Below, in pieces: positions 29,010 to 37,610 of a DNA stretch of 64,000 nt. The position numbers and the translations under genes were made by a program. This DNA comes from Sporosarcina quadrami (GTDB taxonomy: Bacteria; Bacillota; Bacilli; Bacillales_A; Planococcaceae): positions 1 to 64,000 of the forward strand of contig NZ_JACSQN010000014.1 in assembly GCF_014836615.1 (NCBI RefSeq), read 5' to 3'. Each line of letters begins with the position of its first letter. Position 1 is the first letter of the stretch. Below the pieces are notes generated by a model. That model ran no database searches. It was not told the DNA's origin and worked only from the letters and a program-made list of their open reading frames with translations.

Positions 29010-29150
29010 TTGAAAAATAAAAAGGGGGAAATCATATATATAGATTAAAACAATTATTTTGGAAGTTCTAAGGCTTCTCCTGAAGTGTTAGTTGATAATC
29101 CTATTACGAATCCAAGCTCATTTCTCGCAAGGAAATTGTGCTTTTTTTAA
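29010..29150 (+). pseudogene. Possible small-protein relic
   Basis: TTG 29010 after AGAGAGGGG reads MKNKKGEIIYID then an in-frame TAA. The frame then continues NNYFGSSKASPEVLVDNP and ITNPSSFLARKLCFF to a second TAA. The protein-like sequence after the stop suggests a small gene broken by one nonsense change. Family not recognised. Confidence 0.35.
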
Positions 29151-29245
29151 TTCCGAAAAATAAATGTTCCACGCCTGTATCCTTTTGCTACTTTCCAATC
29201 TATATAGAAGATGAGATGACTGGTCATCTAAAAGGAGGAATTGGA

Positions 29246-29755
29246 ATGAAAATGGATAAGGGATGGTTGAAATTGCATCGGGCGCTGAAGGATCAGCCGA
29301 TATGGAAGACGTCGAGGCCGGAGCAGCAAGCAATTCTGGTCACTTTACTCATGATGGCAACTTACGAGAAGAGGGAGTGGGAGTGGAAAGGGGAAAAATA
29401 TACATTGCAGCCTGGTCAAATTCTGACATCACTTGCAAGTTTGGCGAAAGAGAGCGGCGAGTATATTACGGTTCAGAACGTTCGGACGGCTTTGAGGCGT
29501 TTTGAGAAATATGGATTTCTAACAAACGAATCAACAACGAAGAGCAGGCTCATCACCCTTACAAACTGGGGGTTTTATCAGCATACTGAAAGAGGGCTGG
29601 CAACCCGTACAACAAACTACCAGCAAAGCCCTCACAACGAGCTAACACCTATTAAAGAAAGTAAGAAAGATAACAAAGAAATAATAAATCCTTTTCTGCG
29701 CAAACTGCAATTGACAGAATTTAAGTTGGATTTGACGAAGGGAGAAACGTGGTGA
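29246..29755 (+). CDS. Prophage replication-organizer-like protein, probably truncated
   Basis: 169 aa. KMDKGWLKLHRALKDQPIW, LLMMATYEKREWEWKGE, LQPGQILTSLASLAKESG and VRTALRRFEKYGFL form the winged-helix N-terminal module of Bacillota phage replisome-organizer/DnaD-type proteins. The usual DnaD C-terminal domain is missing and the end (TEFKLDLTKGETW) looks ragged, so this is likely a prophage relic. AAAGGAGG lies seven bases before ATG 29246. It is the only phage-like gene seen in the island. Confidence 0.75.
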   Translation: MKMDKGWLKLHRALKDQPIWKTSRPEQQAILVTLLMMATYEKREWEWKGEKYTLQPGQILTSLASLAKESGEYITVQNVRTALRRFEKYGFLTNESTTKSRLITLTNWGFYQHTERGLATRTTNYQQSPHNELTPIKESKKDNKEIINPFLRKLQLTEFKLDLTKGETW

Positions 29756-29950
29756 TTGCAAAATATGCGTAACATGGCTTCACGCTGGGCAGTACCAGTT
29801 CCAATCACTACCTTCGTTTAATGTGGTTTTAGAGTGATGATGTACGAAGAATTTTGAAGTGTATGGTCTATCTTTCGTCCGACTATGGAAATTTGTTTTT
29901 ATTGACCGATATATTAACAAACTAGTTTGAAAAAAACAGGAGGCATACAC

Positions 29951-30523
29951 ATGAAAATAAACCCGAATCACGTCACTTCCCATCAGAAGCCGGTACAACC
30001 TAAAGCAAAGCAAGACGATGCAAAGAAAAATGAGTCAGTTGTTCAGCAAAACCAACAAGTGGATAAATACATCCCCTCTGAGAAAGAACAAAGTGTTACA
30101 TATGAAAAACCGGCATTCAAGCCGGATGTAACTACGATTGAGAGGCTTAAAGCGGAGAGCGATCAAGCTTTCGAACAACTGCGCAACTTAGTTCGTCAGC
30201 TTCTTAAAGAGCAAGGAATGACTTTCAAAGATGTCTTGAGCGGGGAGAAACAGCTTGTTGTAGACGAAGCTACGCGTTTAGATGCACAGGCAGCCATCGA
30301 AGCCGGTGGGGAGCATAGTCCTGAAAAAGTGAGTGACCGTCTTGTGGAGTTTGCGAACGCGATTTCTGGAGGGGATCGAAGCAAATTCGAACTTTTAAAA
30401 GGGGCCATTGAAGATGGGTTCGCGCAAGCGAAAGCGGCAATGGGCGGAACACTTCCGGAGATTTCACAAAAAACGTATGATCTGACAATGGAAAAGTTGA
30501 ACAATTGGAAGGAAGAGAAGTAA
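29951..30523 (+). CDS. Conserved hypothetical protein (190 aa)
   Basis: A hydrophilic protein. The N-terminal ~60 residues are Gln/Lys-rich and likely disordered. The helical C-terminal domain holds TIERLKAESDQAFEQLRNLV, SPEKVSDRLVEFANAISGGD, KFELLKGAIEDGFAQAKAAM and GGTLPEISQKTYDLTMEKL. I recognise the pattern from Bacillales hypothetical proteins but know no function. No signal peptide or membrane segment. ATG 29951 follows AGGAGG by seven bases. It has host-like composition and may be the first gene outside the island. Confidence 0.75.
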   Translation: MKINPNHVTSHQKPVQPKAKQDDAKKNESVVQQNQQVDKYIPSEKEQSVTYEKPAFKPDVTTIERLKAESDQAFEQLRNLVRQLLKEQGMTFKDVLSGEKQLVVDEATRLDAQAAIEAGGEHSPEKVSDRLVEFANAISGGDRSKFELLKGAIEDGFAQAKAAMGGTLPEISQKTYDLTMEKLNNWKEEK

Positions 30524-30620
30524 AATCTTTTATAGTTTAGATTGAATGAGTGATAGGTATCATACACTTTAGCGTACCAATTGTAGAATTCAAGCTTCCC
30601 TCGATTTTATGAATAACCAA

Positions 30621-30663
30621 AAGAAGCATGAACTTTCCGCTTGGAGAGTTCATGCACTATTTA
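30621..30663 (+). terminator. ssrA-type terminator hairpin, third occurrence
   Basis: AGAAGCATGAACTTTCC / AGTTCATGC with the same stem sequence as the ssrA terminator, but the 3' side is shortened and the T run degraded (ACTATTTATAC). It may mark the right edge of the island. Confidence 0.6.
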
Positions 30664-30694
30664 TACTGCTCTGTCGTTTTCTAATTAAATCTTT

Positions 30695-30758
30695 GGTGCC
30701 AGTCACTCATATAAACGCAAAATTTCAAACAAACACGTTAGTTTTAGTGACTGTCACC
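30695..30758. repeat. Short palindromic repeat, family B, copy 1
   Basis: 64 bp with inverted ends GGTGCCAGTCACT / AGTGACTGTCACC and a core TTTCAAACAAACACGTTAG like that at 43206. Lies between converging genes. Confidence 0.7.
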
Positions 30759-30782
30759 GGAATCTAAATCATTTATAATCTA

Positions 30783-32588
30783 TCACAAATACCTATCCAA
30801 AAACTCCCGTATAGCCCGAAAACCAGTAATCTGATTTTCCCGTTTCGTAAACCCATGCCCTTCATCTTCAAAGATAATATACTCCACAGGCACACCGTTT
30901 TCTTTCACTTTTTCCACAATGTCGTCGGATTCTACTTGAAGGACGCGTGGGTCGTTTGCGCCTTGTAGGACGATGAGCGGTTTGTTGATGTTTTCGGCAT
31001 GGAAGAGTGGCGAGATGCTGCGAATGTAGTCCGTTTGTGTGTAGGGATCGCCGATTTTCTTGTAGAGCAGGTCACGACTTGCTTCCCACCATGCCGGAAT
31101 ACTTTTTAGTGTACGTTCCCAGTTGGATACACCGAATATGTTGACGCCGACGTTGAATGCATCTGGTTGGAAGGTGAGGGCAGCAAGTGTCATGTAACCT
31201 CCGTAACTACCGCCGATGATGCCGATCCGGTTTTCATCGATTCTGCCTGTTTCGATTAAAAACGTTTTTCCTTCAATACAATCGGCTAGGTCAACATCGC
31301 CGTGCTTTAAATCAGCTGCCTTGAAAAATGTCTTCCCGTATCCAGAACTCCCTCGATTGTTTACAGCGAGTACTGCATACCCGTGATTGACTAAATACTG
31401 GATCATTGGATTGAAATCGACGGTCCACTGGCCACCAGGTCCACCGTGGACATAAATGAGTGCTGGTGCTTTTTCACCGTCTTCCAAATGCGGTTCATAG
31501 TAAATGGCTGGTATTTCAAGGCCGTCGAAAGAAGGGAAGTGAACAATTTTTGCATGGACTAAATCGTTTTCGTCAATTTCGGGGTTCAGTGTGTTTGTTG
31601 AGCACTTCAACTCTTTCGTTTCAAAATCGTATACATATAAGTTTGCAGGAGCTGTTGACCGGTTTACTAAAAACACCATATATTTTTCACTCTTTGAAAT
31701 GGCCAAACCGCTAATTTGTCCTTCAGGAAAATCAGCAATTTCAACCGCATTGCCTGTTGCTGTTTCTAGCACCTTCACTTCCATTTTCCCATCATGATTT
31801 ACATAGTAGTACAAGTATTTATGAGTAGGCGAGAAGCGAGCGGCTACAATTCCCCAGTCTTCTTTCGCTACAACTTCTGTCTTGCCGGACATTAAGCAAA
31901 GGCGTTTCAAGTATAAAAACTCATGGTCTTCGTCTGTTAAAAAGTATAAGAAATTGGAATCTAAATCGAATGTGACAGGTTGATAGTGAACGTCGCCGTC
32001 ATGTTCTGACAAATGCTTCACGCCATCTTCTTTCGTATAAATAAACATATCGGAATTATTTGCTGTCCGCGGCTTGTGCAAGGCAACGTATTTTTTGTCA
32101 TGGGAAATCGCGGATACGTAATAACCGTCTTCATTCGTAAACAGCAATGTTGGTTCCAGTGCGTCGATATTCATTTCATACAAATCCATATACTTAGGAT
32201 TGCGCTTATTGGATTCATAGAAAAAGGAGTGCTCATCCAGACTCCAGCGGTGAAACTCGGCTTTCTCTTCTTTGCCAGGCGTTAAATCGATCTGTTTTCC
32301 ATCTTCCGTCTGAATATATAAATGCGTAATTTCATTCCCACCTTGGTCGCTGCTGAACAGGAACTTGTGTCCATCCGGGAAATATCCCTTCGGAATGATG
32401 AAATCGTCATCTGAGCTTGTCAGTTGCTCGACCTTGTCGCCCGAACGGGAAAACGCATACGCGTTGTACACACCCGAACGATTACTCCCCAGTAGAATTT
32501 TTTCATCATCAGGAGAAATCGATATTCCTATCAAACTCTCACAATTCATAAATTGCTCAATCGAATACTTCTTTTTTACATGAATCAT
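30783..32588 (-). CDS. S9 family peptidase (acylaminoacyl-peptidase/prolyl-oligopeptidase type)
   Basis: 601 aa, cytosolic. The N-terminal two thirds form a beta-propeller (repeated ISPDDEKILL, FSPTHKYLYYY, ISKSEKYMVFLV). The C-terminal alpha/beta hydrolase has YVHGGPGGQW, the nucleophile GGSYGGYMTLAAL, the acid GANDPRV and the catalytic His EGHGFTKRENQ. It cleaves short peptides, perhaps N-acylated ones. Start ATG 32588 with GGAAGGGG upstream on the minus strand. It stands alone, convergent with the 29951 gene. Confidence 0.92.
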   Translation of the reverse strand: MIHVKKKYSIEQFMNCESLIGISISPDDEKILLGSNRSGVYNAYAFSRSGDKVEQLTSSDDDFIIPKGYFPDGHKFLFSSDQGGNEITHLYIQTEDGKQIDLTPGKEEKAEFHRWSLDEHSFFYESNKRNPKYMDLYEMNIDALEPTLLFTNEDGYYVSAISHDKKYVALHKPRTANNSDMFIYTKEDGVKHLSEHDGDVHYQPVTFDLDSNFLYFLTDEDHEFLYLKRLCLMSGKTEVVAKEDWGIVAARFSPTHKYLYYYVNHDGKMEVKVLETATGNAVEIADFPEGQISGLAISKSEKYMVFLVNRSTAPANLYVYDFETKELKCSTNTLNPEIDENDLVHAKIVHFPSFDGLEIPAIYYEPHLEDGEKAPALIYVHGGPGGQWTVDFNPMIQYLVNHGYAVLAVNNRGSSGYGKTFFKAADLKHGDVDLADCIEGKTFLIETGRIDENRIGIIGGSYGGYMTLAALTFQPDAFNVGVNIFGVSNWERTLKSIPAWWEASRDLLYKKIGDPYTQTDYIRSISPLFHAENINKPLIVLQGANDPRVLQVESDDIVEKVKENGVPVEYIIFEDEGHGFTKRENQITGFRAIREFLDRYL

Positions 32589-32801
32589 TTTTTAGCCCCT
32601 TCCCTTTTTCACACACCCACTTATATGTTATATTATTTTGACTGTTGAAACAAATTTTGTTAGTGAAACGTTCTCTAGTTAATGAATATGGTAAATACGA
32701 TTATCTAGTGAGGCGAGTTAATAGAAGAAAGCCTGAAAAGTAAATAAAATTTTAATGATGGTTTATTCTGATAGGATAGAAAATAGAGAGAGGTGTTAGC
32801 C

Positions 32802-33443
32802 ATGGTGGTAAGCAAGATTCTTTACTATGAAAAAGAATCACTGAAATTTAACCCTTTTGAGCATATGCAAGGAAGGATTCAAGAGATGGAGCAGGCATCG
32901 AGTGAAGGAGCGGAAATTGCTGCTCGGTGGAAACAAATCGTCAAGCAGCTGAAAGACGAAGAATATCCGGTAGTTCACCCGAGTGGGCGGGAGACGTTTT
33001 CTCTGTTTGCCGAATTTCCGTCAGGGGTTTTTGATTATGCGCTGGATATTGACGGGGCTACTTCGTTGATTAATGAGAATCAGCTCGAGTCTGTCATCTA
33101 TCAGCCTTCTTCGATTATTGAGTCGGTCGATATGGGCAATGTCAACACAGACACGAGCAATATAAAGACAAACCACAAGAACCCTGTCATGGTTCTTCAA
33201 AGCCAGTATATAACTGAAGGAAAGCCCTATTGTATTAATGGGAACCATCGCATCACGGAAGCTTTTAAAAAGCAGGCAAAACAGATTGGTGTATTTGTCT
33301 TTGATGATCTGGAGTTTGTTCCATTCTTCTATGACTTGCTGAGTAAGGCTATCTATTATTTGGAGATTGATTACCACAATGTCGTCAAGAATGAACGGCG
33401 GCTGTTGGTGGATCATCAGACTGCATTTGCATATGAATTCTAA
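32802..33443 (+). CDS. Hypothetical protein with GNHR (ParB/Srx-like) motif
   Basis: 213 aa. The centre has YCINGNHRITEAFKKQAKQI, a motif shared by ParB/sulfiredoxin-fold nucleotide-binding domains. The preceding PVMVLQSQYITEGKP fits the expected strand before it. The N-terminal part (ILYYEKESLKFNPFEHMQGR) and C-terminal part are not recognised. Function unknown. ATG 32802 is eight bases after GAGGTG. It stands alone between the S9 and M23 peptidase genes. Confidence 0.65.
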   Translation: MVVSKILYYEKESLKFNPFEHMQGRIQEMEQASSEGAEIAARWKQIVKQLKDEEYPVVHPSGRETFSLFAEFPSGVFDYALDIDGATSLINENQLESVIYQPSSIIESVDMGNVNTDTSNIKTNHKNPVMVLQSQYITEGKPYCINGNHRITEAFKKQAKQIGVFVFDDLEFVPFFYDLLSKAIYYLEIDYHNVVKNERRLLVDHQTAFAYEF

Positions 33444-33517
33444 TTGATTGATAGTAGTATGATAAGATTTTTGAGATGATAAATAGGTAAGTCGCCAGCT
33501 TGCAATTTGGGATTTTC

Positions 33518-34210
33518 TTACTTTTGAAATCTTATTCGATCTTTATTTGTTGGAATTCCATTATTTACTTGTACCCATTTGCCATTTTTAAATAGTTCGT
33601 ACTGTTCAAAAGCAAAGGGCAATCCATTTGCAGTAGCTAAGTCAAGGCTATCCATCAGTTGAAAATGTAAATGCGGAGCGAAGGAGTTACCTGAATGACC
33701 GACTCTACCAATAACATTACCTTTTTTAACAAGCTGACCAACTGAAACTTGAATAGATCCAGTTTGAAGATGGACGAATCCAGCGTATACATTGTCAGCA
33801 CATTTTAAAATAATGTAATTGCCAGCAACTGATTGGATGTCATCTATCTTCGGGTCAAAATAATGAGCATTTTTATAGGCGTTAGACATATCTAAAAGCA
33901 ATTTTGTTCGTGGACGTTCTTTATAGCCATCCGCTGCTTGGACAATGACACCGTCGCAAGGCGCATATACATCTTGCCCCCAACAATAATATTGATCTAA
34001 GGGAACCCCGAAAAGTAGATATTGCGCCAGACTGACGCGATAGGCGGGCCAGCCCTTTCTTTCCCAATCCACTTGTACAAAGTCATAAGCATATCTTGAT
34101 CCAAATTTGTTTGTGCCATGACTCGGAATTTTTGTCCCTGGAGTGTTAGGGGAGAGCCATTCTCCTCTCAAAGGAAACTGTAATATTATCGGCTCACGTG
34201 CATCAATCAT
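33518..34210 (-). CDS. M23 family metallopeptidase
   Basis: 230 aa. The zinc-site motifs are SHGTNKFGSRYAYDF near residue 30, with His and Asp, and the closing GHSGNSFAPHLHFQL with HxH. There is no N-terminal signal peptide, unusual for a cell-wall hydrolase; it may act internally, be released on lysis, or be a LytM-like enzyme with another substrate. AAGGAGG precedes ATG 34210 on the minus strand. It probably forms a single-gene unit. Confidence 0.88.
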   Translation of the reverse strand: MIDAREPIILQFPLRGEWLSPNTPGTKIPSHGTNKFGSRYAYDFVQVDWERKGWPAYRVSLAQYLLFGVPLDQYYCWGQDVYAPCDGVIVQAADGYKERPRTKLLLDMSNAYKNAHYFDPKIDDIQSVAGNYIILKCADNVYAGFVHLQTGSIQVSVGQLVKKGNVIGRVGHSGNSFAPHLHFQLMDSLDLATANGLPFAFEQYELFKNGKWVQVNNGIPTNKDRIRFQK

Positions 34211-34334
34211 CTCATATCCTCCTTCGTCAATTCTTTACTTACATTATTAAACTAACAGTGCAATTTAACACAAGAAGAAAAAGTTTGTGTTGAAGTTGAA
34301 ATGATAATAGTACATAAAATCTAAAAGGGGCTAA

Positions 34335-34420
34335 GTGATGGGGACATAGCGAAACTAAAAGAGGTATTTGACCGATGCGAATTGGATTCCCAATATGGTT
34401 AAAGTAAATCTACAGCCGAA
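34335..34420 (+). pseudogene. Decayed fragment of ankyrin-protein paralogue
   Basis: Reads GDIAKLKEVFDRCELDSQYG, a TAA, then SKSTA. This aligns with GDISALKELFTRCELDARGG, then YSKSTA, in the 18771 gene. Only this N-terminal piece remains. It shows the ankyrin cassette, or a relative, was once present here too. Confidence 0.8.
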
Positions 34421-34452
34421 CGTAAAAAAAGAGTGGCTTCGTTGGCCAATCT

Positions 34453-34659
34453 TCATAGCGTCCGTGTTATAACTATTTTTCGGTACATCGCTATAATTTT
34501 TTGGTTTTCCTTTTTCCATTCCTTGCTTCGCATAGGAAGCTTGAATTGTTTTTCCATTTCTGTCTGTAGACCTTCTAATAGTATATCCTTTCGCGGTTGG
34601 TCGAAGAAGATGATTCGTTCATATTCTTTTTGATAATCCGCTAGTGACTTGCCTGTCAT
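34453..34659 (-). CDS. Small hypothetical protein (68 aa)
   Basis: Starts ATG 34659 after AAGGTGGC. The sequence has TGKSLADYQKEYERIIFFD and RKDILLEGLQTEMEKQFKL, amphipathic and charged with no membrane segment. Codon use looks protein-like and the ribosome site is good. Divergent from the acetyltransferase at 34760. Family not recognised. Confidence 0.55.
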   Translation of the reverse strand: MTGKSLADYQKEYERIIFFDQPRKDILLEGLQTEMEKQFKLPMRSKEWKKENQKIIAMYRKIVITRTL

Positions 34660-34759
34660 TGTATAGCCACCTTTTCTTTTATTGCATGAATCCTTTACAA
34701 TATCATTTATAATCAGGAAAAAATTATGGATTTCGTCCACTGCCAAAGGAGAATTTAAC

Positions 34760-35263
34760 ATGATTATACGTGAAATTCAACCAAAAGATAATGAAGCAAT
34801 TAAAAAAGTCATTCAACGTTCTTTAGAGAAATTAGGTTTGAATGTACCTGGGACAGCTTATTTTGATCCGCAGCTGAGCGATTTATACACTTACTACGCC
34901 AATTTAAAGCATGCAAAATATTGGATTGTCGAAATGGAAAATACAGTCGTTGGTGGAATTGGTATTGCCCCTTTCGACAAGGAACATGCGATTTGTGAAC
35001 TTCAAAAGTTGTATTTGGCTGAAACGGTGAAAGGTATAGGGCTAGGCGGAAAATTAGTGGAAGTCGCTTTATCGTTTGCGGAAGAGCATTATGAGCAATG
35101 CTATTTAGAAACGATGCACGAATTGAAAACAGCGTGTATTTTGTACGAGAAATACGGATTTGATTTATTAAATAAACCTCTTTCAGGTTCTGAGCATTCT
35201 ACGATGGACGCTTGGTATATTAAAAGATTAAAGGTAAGAGACTTGCTGGAAGAGGCTAAATGA
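34760..35263 (+). CDS. GNAT-family N-acetyltransferase
   Basis: 167 aa. It has IREIQPKDNEAIKKVIQRSL at the N-terminus, then YWIVEMENTVVGGIGIAPFD, the acetyl-CoA loop VKGIGLGGKLV and the C-terminal CILYEKYGFDLLNKPL. It resembles small YjgM/PhnO-like cytosolic acetyltransferases; substrate unknown. ATG 34760 follows AAAGGAG; upstream extension overlaps the divergent gene's leader. Followed by a hairpin at 35313. Confidence 0.88.
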   Translation: MIIREIQPKDNEAIKKVIQRSLEKLGLNVPGTAYFDPQLSDLYTYYANLKHAKYWIVEMENTVVGGIGIAPFDKEHAICELQKLYLAETVKGIGLGGKLVEVALSFAEEHYEQCYLETMHELKTACILYEKYGFDLLNKPLSGSEHSTMDAWYIKRLKVRDLLEEAK

Positions 35264-35312
35264 TAATGGTTGTGGTTTCGTCTGGGGATATGCTACTCTT
35301 CATAACAAGAAG

Positions 35313-35343
35313 GAAGAGGAGCCTGCTTTAAAAGCAAGCTCTT
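35313..35343. terminator. Hairpin between convergent genes
   Basis: AAGAGGAGCCTGCTT / AAGCAAGCTCTT with a short loop. No strong T run, but placed between convergent genes where a bidirectional terminator is expected. Confidence 0.5.
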
Positions 35344-35361
35344 CATGAACCCGATCAGCAA

Positions 35362-35931
35362 TTACGTATCATATTGTTCATCGTTTACTAAACCTTTGAT
35401 AAATTCCTCGAAATTATCCGCAAGGAAAGTAATCTTATAATCATCTTCTTGATCGACATGAATAACTGCAGGTTCTCCATTTGTACCGCATGTTCGATAA
35501 TCTAACATGACGACATCGTGACCGGCTGAAGGACAATCGCAGATCACTACGCCGATGTCGGGATATCCCCATTCCTCGATCATAAATGGACTGCCGAGCC
35601 CCCCGCACAGAGAATAGCTTTTCTCGCGACCAATTCCCATAATCCCTGTAATGGCAATATGATCGTCAGCCCAGGAAGTCGATTCCTCTGTTGGATAGTT
35701 GGTGTTCATCGGCACTCCGCCATTCCGATGCTTCATCAGTTGAATAAAAGAGGATGGAAGCTTGTAACCAAGCTCTTTCTCAATCGAATCGATTAGTTCA
35801 TCTGTAGGTGGCTCCGATTGATAAGATTCTATTGCATACTCGCTGTCCTCCCAGAAATCGGCTAAGAACACTTCCGAAAAAAGATGGTTGTCTGCTTCAT
35901 GCCCCTCGTTACCTATACGCTTTTTTTCCAT
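35362..35931 (-). CDS. SMI1/KNR4 family protein
   Basis: 189 aa. The fold signature is PPTDELIDSIEKELGYKLP, SSFIQLMKHRNGG and the later YSLCGGLGSPFMIEEWGYP, IGVVICDCPSAGHD and EPAVIHVDQEDDYKITFLA. Bacterial members are often immunity proteins for polymorphic toxins; no toxin gene is adjacent, so it may be an orphan immunity gene. ATG 35931 is preceded by GGGAGG; an in-frame ATG 15 codons earlier lacks a site. Confidence 0.88.
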   Translation of the reverse strand: MEKKRIGNEGHEADNHLFSEVFLADFWEDSEYAIESYQSEPPTDELIDSIEKELGYKLPSSFIQLMKHRNGGVPMNTNYPTEESTSWADDHIAITGIMGIGREKSYSLCGGLGSPFMIEEWGYPDIGVVICDCPSAGHDVVMLDYRTCGTNGEPAVIHVDQEDDYKITFLADNFEEFIKGLVNDEQYDT

Positions 35932-36147
35932 TTCTGCCTCCCATTGATATCTGTAATTGTTGGTAGTCTCTACCATTCAAATAATAGTAACATTTGGAGA
36001 TAAAGGATTCTAGAATTATCTAACTAATGGTATATCTAAAGCCGCTAATTTAGATCTAGGACAAGTGGCCATTATTTATTTCAGTCATTTTTTAGTATAC
36101 TTAATAGATTACTAGAAGGTGAAACAGTACGAGATGGAGGGAAAAGA

Positions 36148-37209
36148 ATGACGGAAGAAATGAACACAATAGGATGGGATGCAATTGAAGCGGCGGTAAC
36201 GAAACTATACGGTGAACAGGAGCCGAAGCATTACGGCACCACAATTCCTTATATGCTTGGTGGACAAGACCCATTAGATGGCCTTAGTGCGTATAAAGCG
36301 GAAACACCTTCGCTTCACTGGCATATAGTTACATTTGGTTTTTCAGAGCTTTATGAGAAGGAATCGGGCGATACCGAATATAGCGGCTATGGGTTTGAGC
36401 TTTCTTTTCGGGTAGCACGCAGTGAGGATGAGGAGGAGCCCCCGGCATGGGCATTGAACCTGCTTCAAAACATGGGGAGATATGTGTTTACGAGCAACAA
36501 TGTTTTCGCGGCAGGTGATTATTTGGATGCGAATGGTCCAATCTGCTTGGGAGCTGATACTGAGCTAACCGCTCTTGCCTTTATGCCCGACACGGAATTA
36601 GGTACATTAAATACGCCGAATGGGCGCGTTGAGTTCCTTCAAATGGTGGGGATCACTGAGGATGAGCTGGAGGCTATGAAAATATGGAATACTAGGGGAC
36701 TGCTTGAAGCTGGGAAAGAGGAGATTCCTGGTTATATTACAGATTTATCCCGAACTTCCATGCTGCACAATCCTGCTGTTCAGGAAAGTGTTCAAGTAGG
36801 AATAGACCGTGATGGATCGAGCACTGGCTTTTTATTCGTGGATCAATTGGCTTGGGAACCCGGAAAGAATGGGTTGTTCAAAAAGAAGCCGTCTGTGCTC
36901 ACACTAGGAGCAAAACAAGCTGATACGGTTGGCAAGCTACTACGCGGTCGACTGCTGAAAGGGAAAGATTTGAGGTTAGTGAGCAATGAAATAAGCGTAA
37001 CATTGGAGCCTGCTTCAACAACTAGAGTTAAAACAGGTGAGGGGACGGTACATTTACAACTTGATGAAGCGGTTGTCAACGAACTCAAGGACAAGCTTCT
37101 ACCGAAAGAAGGAGAAATTCGTTTATCTTCTTATAATGACTTAATCATCCAAGTCGTTAAAACGTATATTAAGGATCAAGATGGACAGGTGATATCGACT
37201 GTAGGGTGA
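36148..37209 (+). CDS. Suppressor-of-fused (SUFU) domain protein
   Basis: 353 aa. The SUFU domain occupies about residues 5-185. Marked pieces are AIEAAVTKLYGEQEPKHYGT, the LHWHIVTFGFSELYEKE strand and YGFELSFRVAR, then LLQNMGRYVFTSNNVFAAGD and EFLQMVGITEDELEAMKIW. The C-terminal half is unassigned. Bacterial SUFU proteins are regarded as immunity proteins. Its location beside an SMI1/KNR4 gene supports that reading. ATG 36148 follows GATGGAGGG. Confidence 0.88.
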   Translation: MTEEMNTIGWDAIEAAVTKLYGEQEPKHYGTTIPYMLGGQDPLDGLSAYKAETPSLHWHIVTFGFSELYEKESGDTEYSGYGFELSFRVARSEDEEEPPAWALNLLQNMGRYVFTSNNVFAAGDYLDANGPICLGADTELTALAFMPDTELGTLNTPNGRVEFLQMVGITEDELEAMKIWNTRGLLEAGKEEIPGYITDLSRTSMLHNPAVQESVQVGIDRDGSSTGFLFVDQLAWEPGKNGLFKKKPSVLTLGAKQADTVGKLLRGRLLKGKDLRLVSNEISVTLEPASTTRVKTGEGTVHLQLDEAVVNELKDKLLPKEGEIRLSSYNDLIIQVVKTYIKDQDGQVISTVG

Positions 37210-37426
37210 ACAAATACAACTTCCCAACGGTATCACCTAGACTTACTGCTTGTCATCTAATTTGTGAAACGGTTAGGTGAAAATGTGAGAAAGTTGCATA
37301 TGCGTTCAAGCTACTAGCAATTAATAGAAGAATACACTTGGATTTCGTGTGTTAGGTCCGATCTCTGGTTGACAAGCCTATGTCATTACTATTCATTTTG
37401 AGACGGTAGCCGCTGCGAAGTTTTGC

Positions 37427-37572
37427 TGTGCCTGTGAAAGAACCATTCATGTTAATTCAACTGATTTGGAAGGTAATTCGGAAGAAATTCATAAACCTAA
37501 TACATACAACTTCAAGTTTTAATTAATATGTAATTGTAGTGAATTGAATGAATTAGATTTCATACAAGTACC
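37427..37572 (+). repeat. 146-bp interspersed palindromic repeat, copy 3
   Basis: TGTGCCTGTGAAAGAACCATTC … TAATTGTAGTGAATTGAATG … CAAGTACCC (quoted in short pieces). More diverged ends than other copies. The stretch 37210-37426 before it holds no gene. Confidence 0.75.
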
Positions 37573-37610
37573 CGTCATATTTTGGTTGATGATACCAAAT
37601 TATCCATGAT

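Noticed and set aside
12299..30663. Intact prophage
   Set aside because: Only one truncated replication-type phage gene was found; no integrase, capsid, terminase or lysis genes.
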